Shown here piece after piece: positions 24,755 through 34,744 of a stretch of 64,000 nucleotides of DNA (position 1 is its first letter; the number at the start of each line of letters is the position of its first letter). This stretch comes from Haliea sp. (GTDB taxonomy: Bacteria > Pseudomonadota > Gammaproteobacteria > Pseudomonadales > Halieaceae). Both the position numbers and the translations under genes were made by a program. The notes below the pieces were generated by a model, which ran no database searches, was not told where the DNA came from, and saw nothing but the letters and a program-made list of their open reading frames with translations. The stretch spans positions 434,001-498,000 of the forward strand of contig NZNC01000015.1 in NCBI GenBank assembly GCA_002692965.1. Direction: 5' to 3'.

Positions 24755-25597
24755 ATGGAAGAAAGTGGAATCGTTGTCAGTTCGTCCTCGACCCTGGTGT
24801 ATACCTTCACCTTCGTGGTCTTCGGGCTCTGCATGCTGTGGGAGATGTTTGCCCCCCGGCGCGCGGACAGCGCCGGTGTGGCCTGGCGCTGGAGCAACAA
24901 CTTTTCCCTCGGGCTGGTGAACTGGTACCTCTCCGCGGTTGCCAACACGCTCCTGGTACTTTGGGTCGCCGCGTGGACTGATCGCCGGGAGTTCGGGATT
25001 TTGCAGATGCTCGGCTGGGGCCCGGTCGCCGGGTTTCTGATACTGCTGGCGTCCACGCAGCTGCTCGGCTACTGGGTGCATGTGGCTTTCCACCGGGTGC
25101 CCTGGCTGTGGCCCATTCACGCCGTGCATCACTCCGACACCCAGGTCGATGTCTCCACCAGCTATCGGCACCATCCCCTCGAGCCCCTGCTGACCCTGCC
25201 AATCAGTGCCCCACTGGTATTTCTGCTGGGGGTGTCCCTGGAAGCCGCCGCTGCCTACCGGCTGTTTGCCGTCCTGGCGACCGTATTCAGCCACAGTAAT
25301 GTGCGGATTCCCGAAGCCATCGAGCGCCGGCTGCGCTGGCTGGTGCTGACCCCGGACTTCCACCGGGTGCACCACAGCTCCGAGCCCCGTTTCACCAACA
25401 GCAACTACGGCTCCCTGGTGCCCTGGTTCGACTATCTCTTCGGCTCCGCGCGGCACTGGGACTATGCCGAGCACGAGCGGCGGGAGCTGGGCCTTGAGTA
25501 CCTCCGCGAGCCCGCCGATTCGCGCTTCGACAACCTGCTGGTGCAGCCGCTGTCGGTGGTCGGGGAGACGGCCCGTGGGGAGCGCGAGAAAGCCTGA
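24755..25597 (+). CDS. Sterol desaturase/fatty acid hydroxylase family protein
   Basis: The 280-residue membrane protein has four or five hydrophobic helices and the di-iron histidine motifs of the family: HVAFHR, HAVHHS, and HRVHHS, plus YRHH and a single His in FSHSN. These ligate two irons for O2-dependent hydroxylation or desaturation of lipids. A TTGACA-like -35 lies at 24663-24668 in the divergent gap with the midcut gene, but no good -10 pairs with it. The lipid substrate cannot be predicted. Confidence 0.88.
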   Translation: MEESGIVVSSSSTLVYTFTFVVFGLCMLWEMFAPRRADSAGVAWRWSNNFSLGLVNWYLSAVANTLLVLWVAAWTDRREFGILQMLGWGPVAGFLILLASTQLLGYWVHVAFHRVPWLWPIHAVHHSDTQVDVSTSYRHHPLEPLLTLPISAPLVFLLGVSLEAAAAYRLFAVLATVFSHSNVRIPEAIERRLRWLVLTPDFHRVHHSSEPRFTNSNYGSLVPWFDYLFGSARHWDYAEHERRELGLEYLREPADSRFDNLLVQPLSVVGETARGEREKA

Positions 25598-25660
25598 CCC
25601 GCGGGCGCCTGTTCCGGGCTGGCGGGGTCCGCCGGCGGTGAATTCCCCCGGGCTTTCTTC

Positions 25661-25666
25661 TATAAT
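25661..25666 (+). promoter_or_regulatory. Candidate -10 element for hisBHAF
   Basis: A perfect TATAAT lies 64 bases before the hisB start in GC-rich DNA after the hydroxylase gene. No clear -35 is seen at 16-18 bases upstream, so it is a tentative promoter. No attenuator-like His-codon leader is visible before hisB. Confidence 0.4.
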
Positions 25667-25730
25667 GGCGGGCTTTCCGCGGCGCCCCGGGGCGTCCCAG
25701 TCACACTGCTCCCGACTTCCGGAGGCCGGC

Positions 25731-26324
25731 ATGTCCGAGCGCAAGGCAAGCATCACCCGCAACACCCTGGAAACACAGATCACGGCCACCGTGAACCTGG
25801 ACGGCACCGGGCAGGCGCGCTTCGACACCGGCGTGCCCTTTCTCGAGCACATGCTGGACCAGATCGCGCGGCATGGCCTGATTGACCTGGACGTCCAGGC
25901 CAAGGGCGACCTGCATATCGACGACCACCACACGGTGGAGGATATCGGCATTACCCTTGGGCAGGCCTTTGCCCGGGCGGTGGGGGACAAGAAGGGGATT
26001 TTTCGCTACGGTCACGCCTACGTGCCCCTGGACGAGGCCCTGTCGCGGGTCGTGGTGGACTTTTCCGGGCGCCCGGGTCTGGTCTACAACATTCCCTTTA
26101 CCCGCGCCCAGGTTGGCGGCTTTGACGTGGACCTGTTCCAGGAATTCTTTCAGGGCTTCGTCAACCACGCCCAGGTGACCCTGCATATCGACAACCTGCG
26201 CGGTGAAAACAGCCACCACCAGATCGAAACCGTCTACAAGGCCTTTGGTCGTGCCCTGCGCATGGCCCTCGGCCTGGATGAACGCATGGCGGATGCCATG
26301 CCCTCGACCAAGGGTGTGCTCTAA
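25731..26324 (+). CDS. hisB: Imidazoleglycerol-phosphate dehydratase
   Basis: The 197-residue enzyme is the monofunctional HisB (step six of histidine synthesis), not the bifunctional E. coli form. It has the internal repeats with manganese ligands: [23 protein letters not shown], and [17 protein letters not shown] motif seen here as [16 protein letters not shown] at 25731 has GGAGG nine bases before it. The next gene starts three bases past its stop, so hisBHAF forms a tight operon. Confidence 0.97.
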   Translation: MSERKASITRNTLETQITATVNLDGTGQARFDTGVPFLEHMLDQIARHGLIDLDVQAKGDLHIDDHHTVEDIGITLGQAFARAVGDKKGIFRYGHAYVPLDEALSRVVVDFSGRPGLVYNIPFTRAQVGGFDVDLFQEFFQGFVNHAQVTLHIDNLRGENSHHQIETVYKAFGRALRMALGLDERMADAMPSTKGVL

Positions 26325-26327
26325 GCC

Positions 26328-26978
26328 GTGAGTGGAACCGTTGCCGTTATCGACTATGGCATGGGCAACCTGCACTCGGTTGCCAGTGCCCTGGAGCACG
26401 TGGGCGCGGAACGGGTGGTGGTTACCTGCGACGCAGGGGAGATCCGTGCCGCGGACCGTGTGGTCTTCCCGGGGGTTGGCGCCATCCGCGATTGTATGGC
26501 CGAGATCCGTCGTCTGCACTGTGACGAGCTGTTGCAGCTGGCGCTCACCGAACAGCGCAAGCCCGTATTGGCGATCTGCGTGGGCATGCAGGCACTGATG
26601 ACGGACTCCGAGGAAAACGGTGGCGTGTCCTGTCTGAATATTATTCCGGGCCGGGTGCGGCATTTTGGCCACCCGCTACAGGATGCCGATGGCCAGCGGC
26701 TCAAGGTGCCACACATGGGCTGGAACCGGGTGCGCCAGGTGCGTCCCCACGCCCTGTGGCAGGGGATACCCGACGACAGCCGCTTCTATTTCGTGCACAG
26801 CTACTACGTCACGGCCGAGGACCGCAGCCTGGTTGCCGGCAGTGTCGAATACGGGGTCACGGCGGATGCCGCCCTGGCCCGAGACAACCTGTTTGCCGCC
26901 CAGTTTCACCCGGAGAAGAGCCACACCGCCGGGTTGCAGCTGTTGCGCAATTTTATCGAGTGGAACCCCGCATGTTGA
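26328..26978 (+). CDS. hisH: Imidazole glycerol phosphate synthase, glutaminase subunit
   Basis: The 216-residue class I glutamine amidotransferase supplies ammonia to HisF. The nucleophile is the Cys in AICVGMQAL, with the His and Glu of the triad in QFHPEKS. GTG at 26328 follows hisB by three bases. Its stop overlaps the hisA start by seven bases. Acts in the cytoplasm as a heterodimer with HisF, which is two genes downstream. Confidence 0.97.
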   Translation: MSGTVAVIDYGMGNLHSVASALEHVGAERVVVTCDAGEIRAADRVVFPGVGAIRDCMAEIRRLHCDELLQLALTEQRKPVLAICVGMQALMTDSEENGGVSCLNIIPGRVRHFGHPLQDADGQRLKVPHMGWNRVRQVRPHALWQGIPDDSRFYFVHSYYVTAEDRSLVAGSVEYGVTADAALARDNLFAAQFHPEKSHTAGLQLLRNFIEWNPAC

Positions 26979-27720
26979 TCATCCCCGCCATCGACCTCAA
27001 GGACGGCCAGTGCGTGCGTTTGCGCCAGGGCCTCATGGAGGACAGCACCGTGTTCTCCGACGACCCGGTGGCCATGGCCCGGCGCTGGGTGGATGCCGGC
27101 TGCCGGCGCCTGCACCTGGTGGACCTGAACGGCGCCTTTGCCGGTGAGCCAGTGAACGGTGAGGTAGTGACCGCGATCGCGGCAGCTTACCCCGACCTGC
27201 CGATCCAGATCGGCGGCGGTATCCGCAACCTGGAAACCATCGAGCACTATGTCCGCGCGGGTGTCAGCTACGTGATTATCGGCACCAAGGCGGTCAAGGA
27301 GCCGGCCTTCGTGGCGGAAGCCTGCCGCGCCTTCCCGGGCAAGGTGATTGTCGGCCTGGATGCAAAAGACGGCCTGGTGGCCACCGACGGCTGGGCGGAG
27401 GTTTCCACTGTGCAGGCGACCGACCTGGCGAAGCAGTTCGAGGCGGACGGCGTCTCGGCGATTGTCTACACCGACATTGCCCGGGACGGGATGATGCAGG
27501 GGGTGAATGTCGAAGCCACGCTGAGCATGGCCCGCGCCTCGTCGATTCCGGTGATTGCCTCGGGCGGGATCACCAATCTCGACGATATTCGCGCCCTGAG
27601 TGCCGTGGCCCACGAGGGCATCTGCGGCGCCATCACCGGTCGCGCCATCTACGAAGGCACCCTGGACGTCGCCGAGGCCCAGCGCCTGTGTGACCAGGCC
27701 GGCGCGGGAGCCGGCGCCTG

Positions 27721-27721
<1 letters not shown>
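26972..27721 (+). CDS. hisA: ProFAR isomerase
   Basis: The 249-residue (beta/alpha)8 barrel enzyme isomerises ProFAR to PRFAR. The first catalytic Asp is in [10 protein letters not shown] and the second in [10 protein letters not shown]. Phosphate-binding loops are IQIGGGIR and [11 protein letters not shown] at 26972 sits inside the end of hisH. The stop shares one base with the hisF start. Confidence 0.97.
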
Positions 27722-28494
<773 letters not shown>

Positions 28495-28513
28495 TCCGGT
28501 GGGGGTGAGGAGC

Positions 28514-29863
28514 ATGAGCAATTCACTCCCACCCCCCTCCCTGGATCAGGTACTCGACCTGATCCTGGATGCGGTCTGTGTGGTGGATCGCGACGGTCGC
28601 TTCCTGTATGTCTCCGCCGCCAGCCGGCAGGTGTTTGGCTATGCCCCCGAGGAGATGGTCGGCAGGATGGTATGGGACCTGGTCCATCCCGAGGACCAGG
28701 AACTTACCCGGGCCCAGGCCGAGAGGGTAATGTCGGGCATCAGCAGCAGCCAGATCGAAAACCGCTACATCCGCAAGGATGGTTCCGTCGCCGACATCAT
28801 GTGGAGTGCACGCTGGTCCGAACGGGACCAGGTGCGTATCGGCGTCGCCCGGGATGTCACCCGGCGCAAGCAGGCCGAGAGGGCCCAGGCAGCGCTGCTG
28901 GAGATTTCCCGATCAGTCCATCGCAGCGGGGACCTGTCCGCTCTGCTGGATGAAATCCGCGGGATCATTGTCGAGCTGGTCCCCTGCGACAACTTTCAGG
29001 TCGTGCTTGACCATGCGAACCCAGACAGCCCGGCCGGTTCGGCGACCCCGCTGAATCGAGCCCCCGAGGGGGTGCCGTCCCGGCATCGCCTGGAACCCTT
29101 TGTCGTGCAAGTGATGCGGACGCAGCGTCCCTTGCTGCTGGATCGCCAGAGCATCCTGGCTCAGGGGACAAAGGACGCCGATAGCCTGCCCCACTCCTGG
29201 CTGGGCATCCCCCTGGTAGACGACCAGGGGATCATGGGCGTGCTGACTGTCGAGCGCTTGCTTCCCCAGAGCGCCTTCAGTGAGCGCGAGCGGACGCTGC
29301 TGCAATTTGTCTCTGAGCAGGTGGCCAGTGCCATTCGCCATCGGACGATGCTGCTTCGACTGGAACACCTGGCCCAGTATGATGCCCTGACCGGGCTGCC
29401 CAATCGAGCCCTGCTGAACGACCGCCTGATCCAGTCTCTGGAGAGCGCCCAGCGGCATGACCAGCTCGTGGCGCTGCTGTTCGTCGACATGGACGATTTC
29501 AAGCAGATCAACGACACCCTGGGCCATGCCGCCGGCGACCGCCTGCTGCAGCTGGCGGCACAGCGGCTCACGGCCTGTGTGCGTCGGGCGGACACAGTAG
29601 CGCGACTGGGCGGAGACGAATTCGTGGTGGTCATTGAGGGCCTGAACAGTACCGCTCCCCTCGAGGGCCTGATGATCAAAATCCGCGAGGAGTTTGCCCG
29701 GCCTTTCGAGCTGGCCGGGCAGATCGTCGGTGCGTCCCTGAGTGTCGGTCTGGCGCTCTATCCCCGCGACGGCATCTCCCCGGAGGCCTTGCTGCAGCAT
29801 GCGGATCGTGGCATGTATGCCGCCAAGGCGGACACCCGCCGCAACGAGGGAGGTTCCCGCTGA
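28514..29863 (+). CDS. PAS-GAF-GGDEF diguanylate cyclase
   Basis: The 449-residue protein has a PAS domain (residues ~10-125, VDRDGRFLYVSAASRQVFGY), a GAF domain (~130-280), and a GGDEF domain (~290-440, DALTGLPNRALLNDRL). The active-site motif is intact (RLGGDEFVVV). An inhibitory RxxD site (RRAD) lies five residues before it, so it should make c-di-GMP with product inhibition. No membrane helices are seen, so it is cytoplasmic. GAGG precedes ATG at 28514. The signal sensed is unknown. The deaminase gene starts two bases after its stop. Confidence 0.9.
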   Translation: MSNSLPPPSLDQVLDLILDAVCVVDRDGRFLYVSAASRQVFGYAPEEMVGRMVWDLVHPEDQELTRAQAERVMSGISSSQIENRYIRKDGSVADIMWSARWSERDQVRIGVARDVTRRKQAERAQAALLEISRSVHRSGDLSALLDEIRGIIVELVPCDNFQVVLDHANPDSPAGSATPLNRAPEGVPSRHRLEPFVVQVMRTQRPLLLDRQSILAQGTKDADSLPHSWLGIPLVDDQGIMGVLTVERLLPQSAFSERERTLLQFVSEQVASAIRHRTMLLRLEHLAQYDALTGLPNRALLNDRLIQSLESAQRHDQLVALLFVDMDDFKQINDTLGHAAGDRLLQLAAQRLTACVRRADTVARLGGDEFVVVIEGLNSTAPLEGLMIKIREEFARPFELAGQIVGASLSVGLALYPRDGISPEALLQHADRGMYAAKADTRRNEGGSR

Positions 29864-29865
29864 GC

Positions 29866-30438
29866 ATGTCTGCCTGTGCTGGTGACAAGCCGCTTGCGTC
29901 CCTGTCTGGCCTGTTGCCCGACTGGCTTGCGGCGCTCAATCGTGGCCGTCGCCACTTCGATAGCGATGCCGCCGCGATGCAGCTTGCCGTGGTTGCGGCT
30001 GAACGCAATATTGTCGAGGGAGGGGGTCCCTTCGGCGCCGTGGTGCTCGGTCCCGACGGCCAGTTGCTCGCGGTCGCGGCGAACCGGGTGCTGCCTGCCC
30101 GCTGCTCGCTGTGGCACGCGGAAATGTTGGCCATGGCGCTCGCCCAGGAGCGCATCGGGAGCCACGACCTGGGTAGTGTCGGTCCTTGCAGCCTGTACAC
30201 CACCTGCGCGCCCTGCGCGATGTGCTTTGGTGCCATACCGTTCGCGGGCCTCCATCGGCTGGTTTGCGCGGCCGCCACCGAGGATGCCGAGGCCCTCGGT
30301 TTTGACGAGGGTGCCAAGCCGGACAACTGGGTGTCGGCACTGGAGACACGCGGCATTGCGGTCACCCTCGGCGTGCTGGCCGAGCAGGGGCGTGCGCTGC
30401 TGCAGAGCTATCAGCGCGCGGCGGGCGCGATCTACTGA
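29866..30438 (+). CDS. Nucleoside/guanine deaminase-like protein
   Basis: The 190-residue protein belongs to the cytidine deaminase-like superfamily. It has the zinc ligands and proton shuttle in WHAEMLAM and the second ligand pair in TTCAPCAMC. The layout GGGPFGAVVL then HAE then PCxxC is that of guanine deaminase and tRNA A34 deaminase-type enzymes. The ~35-residue N-terminal extension is not typical of TadA. It lies two bases after the cyclase gene. The substrate is more likely a free purine than tRNA, by inference. Confidence 0.8.
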   Translation: MSACAGDKPLASLSGLLPDWLAALNRGRRHFDSDAAAMQLAVVAAERNIVEGGGPFGAVVLGPDGQLLAVAANRVLPARCSLWHAEMLAMALAQERIGSHDLGSVGPCSLYTTCAPCAMCFGAIPFAGLHRLVCAAATEDAEALGFDEGAKPDNWVSALETRGIAVTLGVLAEQGRALLQSYQRAAGAIY

Positions 30439-30442
30439 ATGA

Positions 30443-32224
30443 TCACCCGGCTGCCTCCAGCGGCCACAGCCAGAAAATGGCCAGTAGTGCGCTGGTCCCT
30501 GCCACCAGGTTCATCGGGATGCCCACCCGCAGGAAATCGCTGAAGCGGTAGCCACCCGGGCCGTAGACCATCAGGTTGGTCTGGTAGCCCAGGGGGGTGG
30601 CGAAGCTGGCGGACGCGGCGAACATGATGGCGAGCAGGAAGGGCTCCGGCGCCAGGCCTGCGCTGCCGGCCAGGTTCAGCGCAACCGGAAGCATCAGCAG
30701 GGCCGCCGCGTTGTTGGTGATGGTCTCTGTGAGCAGGGATACCGCGAGGTAGGTGAGTACCAGCATCAGCCAGGGGCGCCCCCCGCTGAAATCCATGATA
30801 TTGGCCGCAAGGAAGAGGGCCGCCCCCGATTGCTCCAGGGCCAGGCCCAGGGCAAAGGAGGCGCCGATGGTTACCAGTACGCCGAGGTCCAGGTTGCGTT
30901 CGGCCTGGGCCAGGGAGCAGCAGCCCGTCGCCAGCATCAACAGGGCACCGATCAGGGCGGCATTGAGCATACTCAGCAGGCCGGTACCGGCGCTGAGGAT
31001 GACGGCGAGCAGAATCATCCAGGCCATCCAGGCCTTCTCGTGGCGGGGGGGCTGCGCGTCGAGCTCGCTGATCAACAGGAAGTCCCGGCTGTAGCGCTGC
31101 CGGGTGACGAAGGCGGGTCTTGCTTCCAGCAACAGGGTGTCGCCAGCCTCCAGTTCAATGGTCCCCAGGTTGCCCCGGATACGTTCGCCGTTGCGGGCGA
31201 CGGCGAGCACAACGGCTCCGTAGCGGTCGCGAAAGCGGGCATCGCGGATGGCCTGGCCGATGGCCTCGCAGTGGGGCGAGACCACAGCCTCCACCAGGCG
31301 CCGCTCGGCGCGCTCCTGCTGCAGTGGCCCCTCCAAGCCGTTTTCCGGTGAAGCCTCGATACCCTTGATGCCGAGGAGATCGGTAATGGCCTGGGTGTCG
31401 CCGGCAAACACCAGGCGGTCGCCGCCGCGCAGGGTCTCGCCGCTGTCCACGGCGGTCAACAGCGTACCGTCGCGCTCGATTTCCACCAGGTAGACCCGGC
31501 GCAGATGGCGCAGGCCAGCGCCCTCAATAGTCTTGCCCACCAGCGGGCCGTTCCGGCTGACCGCGACCTCCAGGGTAAATTCCCGGGTGTTGGCGAAGGT
31601 CTGCCGCGGTTGGCGGTCAGGCAGCCAGCGGGGAAAGAACAGCCACATGAACAACAGGCCGCTGGCGGCGACGATCAGGCCGACACCGCTGATGGCAAAG
31701 AGTGAAAAGCCCTCCCCTCCAGTGAGCGCGCGATACTGCCCGTTGACCACCAGGTTGGTGCTGGTGCCAATCAGGGTCAGGGTGCCGCCGAGGATCGAGG
31801 CGTAACTCAGGGGGATCATCAGGCGGGATGCAGACAGCCCGGTCTTGCGGGACCAGCTGTGCACCGCGGGGATCATGGTCGCCACCACGGGGGTGTTGTT
31901 GAGTACGCCGCTGAGCAGCACCACCGGTGTGAAAAGGCGCGCCAGGGCGGTGCGGATGTTGCCGGGGCGGCCCAGCCAGTGATTGACGATCCATTCGCTG
32001 CCCCCCGAGGCCTGTATGCCCGCTGCCACCACAAACATCGCTGCCACAGTGGCCAGCCCCGGATTGGCAAAGCCCTGCAGGGCGCTATCGCCACTCAGAA
32101 CCCCCGTGGTCATCAAGAGCGCCAGCGCCGCCAGGGTGACCACCTGTGGTTGCAGTCGCGTCAGCCCGAGGCTCAGCAGAACGCCTCCCGCGGTCGCCAT
32201 AGCCAGCCAACCCTGCCAGTCCAT
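30443..32224 (-). CDS. SLC13 family permease with RCK_C regulatory domains
   Basis: The 593-residue membrane protein has two sets of hydrophobic helices separated by a soluble segment at residues ~205-390 with two TrkA_C-like domains (TLEVAVSRNGPLVGKTIEGA, and a later LVEAVVSPHCEAIGQAI). Conserved helix-end motifs are NTPVVATMIP in the first half and NNAAALLMLPVALN in the second, as in SLC13/divalent anion symporters. The likely substrate is a dicarboxylate, sulfate or similar anion. It converges on the deaminase gene with four bases between. Confidence 0.9.
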   Translation of the reverse strand: MDWQGWLAMATAGGVLLSLGLTRLQPQVVTLAALALLMTTGVLSGDSALQGFANPGLATVAAMFVVAAGIQASGGSEWIVNHWLGRPGNIRTALARLFTPVVLLSGVLNNTPVVATMIPAVHSWSRKTGLSASRLMIPLSYASILGGTLTLIGTSTNLVVNGQYRALTGGEGFSLFAISGVGLIVAASGLLFMWLFFPRWLPDRQPRQTFANTREFTLEVAVSRNGPLVGKTIEGAGLRHLRRVYLVEIERDGTLLTAVDSGETLRGGDRLVFAGDTQAITDLLGIKGIEASPENGLEGPLQQERAERRLVEAVVSPHCEAIGQAIRDARFRDRYGAVVLAVARNGERIRGNLGTIELEAGDTLLLEARPAFVTRQRYSRDFLLISELDAQPPRHEKAWMAWMILLAVILSAGTGLLSMLNAALIGALLMLATGCCSLAQAERNLDLGVLVTIGASFALGLALEQSGAALFLAANIMDFSGGRPWLMLVLTYLAVSLLTETITNNAAALLMLPVALNLAGSAGLAPEPFLLAIMFAASASFATPLGYQTNLMVYGPGGYRFSDFLRVGIPMNLVAGTSALLAIFWLWPLEAAG

Positions 32225-32334
32225 ACTGTCATTTCTCTTTTTTTAGACGAAAACAGAATAGATCAGCTTTTATTGGTAACTAAATAATATAAAGTGCTCT
32301 GGGAATAGCTGCCGGTTATAAGCTCGTCCGGCCT

Positions 32335-33357
32335 CTACTGGCCTGGCGGGAAAACCTGCCAGGAGGGGGTGCAGAGCGGCCGCAGGGGCGGCCTCGGGGC
32401 GGGAGTGGGCAGGCAGGTATCGTCAGGCACATCGGCCGGAAGGGGCAGCGGGCCCGGGCGAGGCATTTCGGGCAGTGCCGCCGGGCTCCCAGCCGGGTCT
32501 GCGGCTGCGATGCCGAGTGCCTCCGAGACCAGGGCGAGGGTGATACCGTGTTGGGTCAGGAAGGGCAGCTGATCACGCAGGACCGCGGCGGTTTCCGGGT
32601 AGGGGTGGCCGATGGCCACGCCCAGCCCCTCCTCCCGGGCGCGTGCGACCGCTGCCTCCAGGCGCTCCAGAATGGCGCCGGGCTCGCGCTGATTGTCCAG
32701 GAATACCTGCCGCGAGAGGTGTGGCAGCCCGGCCGCCTGTGCCTGGCGGGCGGCGACGGTGCTCTTGTGGGTACGCGAATCGACGAAGTAGAGCCCCTGC
32801 TCCCGCAGCAGTGTCATCAGCCAGCGCATCGCCTGTGCGTCAGCCGTCATTTCGCTGCCCATGTGGTTGTTCACACCGCGCACGTGGGGCACGCTGGCCA
32901 GCGCCGCCGCCAGGGTCTCCCGCAATTGAGGTTCGGCCATGGTGGGGGTCAGCATCCCGGTGCCGGGCGGCTTGCCGTCACGGGCACTCATGGGGGCGTG
33001 TAGCAGCACCTCTTTGCCGCGCTGATGGGCGTGCTCGGCCAGGCTGGCGCCGTAGGGGGTGTGGGGCAGCACGGCGATATTCAGCTTGCCGGGCAGCTCG
33101 ACGATCGCCCTGCCCTGTTCCAGGTTATTGCCGATGTCGTCGATGATGATGACCAGGCGTGGCTGGGGGGCCGTCTCTTGCGGTGTTTGCCGCGGTGTCG
33201 CTGCGCCTTGCGCCAAGCCCGATGCAGGGGGAGCAGGCGGCCCGTTAGCCGACGCATCGGCAGAGGCTGCTACCGGCATCAGCAGCGTCAGCAGAGAGAG
33301 CCAGAGGAAGGCGCCGGGCACAAGGCGAGAGGGGCGTTGCCGCCCGCTCTGACTCAC
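32335..33357 (-). CDS. Divergent polysaccharide deacetylase family protein (YibQ-like)
   Basis: The 340-residue protein has a signal peptide (ends near PVAASADA) and a DUF610/YibQ domain from residue ~65 (LVIIIDDIGNNLEQGRAI, LNIAVLPHTPYG, LHAPMSA and GVNNHMGSEMTAD). The C-terminal ~60 residues are Pro-rich. The fold is that of polysaccharide deacetylases but with altered metal residues. A periplasmic place is expected. It starts with GTG, two bases after the ctpA stop, and ends the gpmI-envC-ctpA-yibQ block. Confidence 0.9.
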   Translation of the reverse strand: MSQSGRQRPSRLVPGAFLWLSLLTLLMPVAASADASANGPPAPPASGLAQGAATPRQTPQETAPQPRLVIIIDDIGNNLEQGRAIVELPGKLNIAVLPHTPYGASLAEHAHQRGKEVLLHAPMSARDGKPPGTGMLTPTMAEPQLRETLAAALASVPHVRGVNNHMGSEMTADAQAMRWLMTLLREQGLYFVDSRTHKSTVAARQAQAAGLPHLSRQVFLDNQREPGAILERLEAAVARAREEGLGVAIGHPYPETAAVLRDQLPFLTQHGITLALVSEALGIAAADPAGSPAALPEMPRPGPLPLPADVPDDTCLPTPAPRPPLRPLCTPSWQVFPPGQ

Positions 33358-33359
33358 TG

Positions 33360-34676
33360 TCAGCCCGGGTCTTGGCTGGCCGGGGCCGCGGTCTGCCCCT
33401 GCCGCACCAGGATATTTACACCCTTGAGCAGGGTCAGTGCCTCGTACAGTTGGTTGTCTTCGGTGAGCAGGGACTTGCGGGCCTGGCGGCGCGGGGCATC
33501 ACCGTTGCTGTTGTCGAGGTGGCGGTTGAGGTCGGCCTCGCTGATCTGCCCGGGGTTTTCAAAGGTGGTGACCTGGGCGCGTTCCACCAGGATGTCGGGC
33601 ACGATACCGGCCGCCTGGATGGAGCGGCCGTTGGGGGTATAGTAAAGCGCGGTGGTGAGCTTCACCGCCCGGTCTTCGGAAATCGGCATCACCGTTTGCA
33701 CCGAGCCCTTGCCGAAGCTGTCGGTGCCCATGATCACCGCGCGACTGTGGTCCTGCAGCGCGCCGGCGACGATTTCCGAGGCGCTCGCGGAGCCGCCATT
33801 GATCAGCACCACCAGCGGTATACCGGCACTGGCATCGCCGGGTTCGGCGGCGTACTCGACGTCGGAATTGGGCAGGCGGCCTTCGGTGTAGACCACCAGC
33901 CCGCCGTCCAGGAACAGGTCGGCGACTTCGACACTGGCCTGCAGGACGCCGCCCGGGTTACTGCGCAGGTCGAGTACCAGGCCCTTGAGGGGGGCCTTCT
34001 TCTGCAATCGCTGCAGTGACTTGCGAACGTCAGCCCCGGTGCCGTGCTGGAACTGGGCGATACGGATATACCCGTACCCGGGTTCCAGGCTGCGCTCGCG
34101 CACGCTGGCCACCTTGATGGTGTCCCGGGTCAGGGTCAGGTCGAAAGGCTGGCTCTCCCCCGGACGGCCAATGGTCAGCTCGATGTCGGTGCCGCGGGGC
34201 CCGCGCATCAGGTCGACGGCTTCTCCGAGGCCCATGCCCTTCACCGTCCTGCCGTCGAGCTTGAGAATGATATCCCCCGGCTGGAGGCCGGCCTCAGCGG
34301 CGGGCGAGCCGTCAATCGGGGCAATGATCTTGACGTAGCCGTCCTCCATGCCCACCTCCAAGCCCAGGCCGCTGAATTCACCGCTGGTGGAACTCTGCAG
34401 GTCGGCAAAGGCGTCCTTGGTCAGGTAGGCAGAGTGCGGATCCAGGTTCATCAGCAGCCCCTGGATTGCCAGCTCCAGCAACTCGCTGTCGCTGAGCTCC
34501 TCCACATAGCCGGTGCGGATCTGGTGGTAGACGTCCGCGAAGGTGCGTAACTCGTCCAGGGGGAGGCGTGCCGCCGGGTCGTTCTGGTGGCCTTCGCTGG
34601 CGAGCGTGCCATGGCTGTGCAGAGCGCCAACTAGCAGTGCAGTAGCGGCGAGAACGCGGGAGAAAGACATGAGCAT
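33360..34676 (-). CDS. S41 family carboxy-terminal processing peptidase (CtpA-like)
   Basis: The 438-residue protein has a signal peptide (about 26 residues), an N-terminal helical part, a PDZ domain (~95-175, GDIILKLDGRTVKGM) and an S41 protease domain. The catalytic Ser is in GGSASASEIVAGAL and the Lys in FGKGSVQTV. It degrades or trims periplasmic proteins, often cell-wall hydrolases, which fits its place directly downstream of envC. A Met two codons in could also be the start. The gap to envC is 68 bases. Confidence 0.93.
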   Translation of the reverse strand: MLMSFSRVLAATALLVGALHSHGTLASEGHQNDPAARLPLDELRTFADVYHQIRTGYVEELSDSELLELAIQGLLMNLDPHSAYLTKDAFADLQSSTSGEFSGLGLEVGMEDGYVKIIAPIDGSPAAEAGLQPGDIILKLDGRTVKGMGLGEAVDLMRGPRGTDIELTIGRPGESQPFDLTLTRDTIKVASVRERSLEPGYGYIRIAQFQHGTGADVRKSLQRLQKKAPLKGLVLDLRSNPGGVLQASVEVADLFLDGGLVVYTEGRLPNSDVEYAAEPGDASAGIPLVVLINGGSASASEIVAGALQDHSRAVIMGTDSFGKGSVQTVMPISEDRAVKLTTALYYTPNGRSIQAAGIVPDILVERAQVTTFENPGQISEADLNRHLDNSNGDAPRRQARKSLLTEDNQLYEALTLLKGVNILVRQGQTAAPASQDPG

Positions 34677-34744
34677 GGGTACCGTCTTGCGGCACGGGGC
34701 CGCTCTGGAAAACGCAAAACCCTAGTGTAACCGATTCGCCGGGT

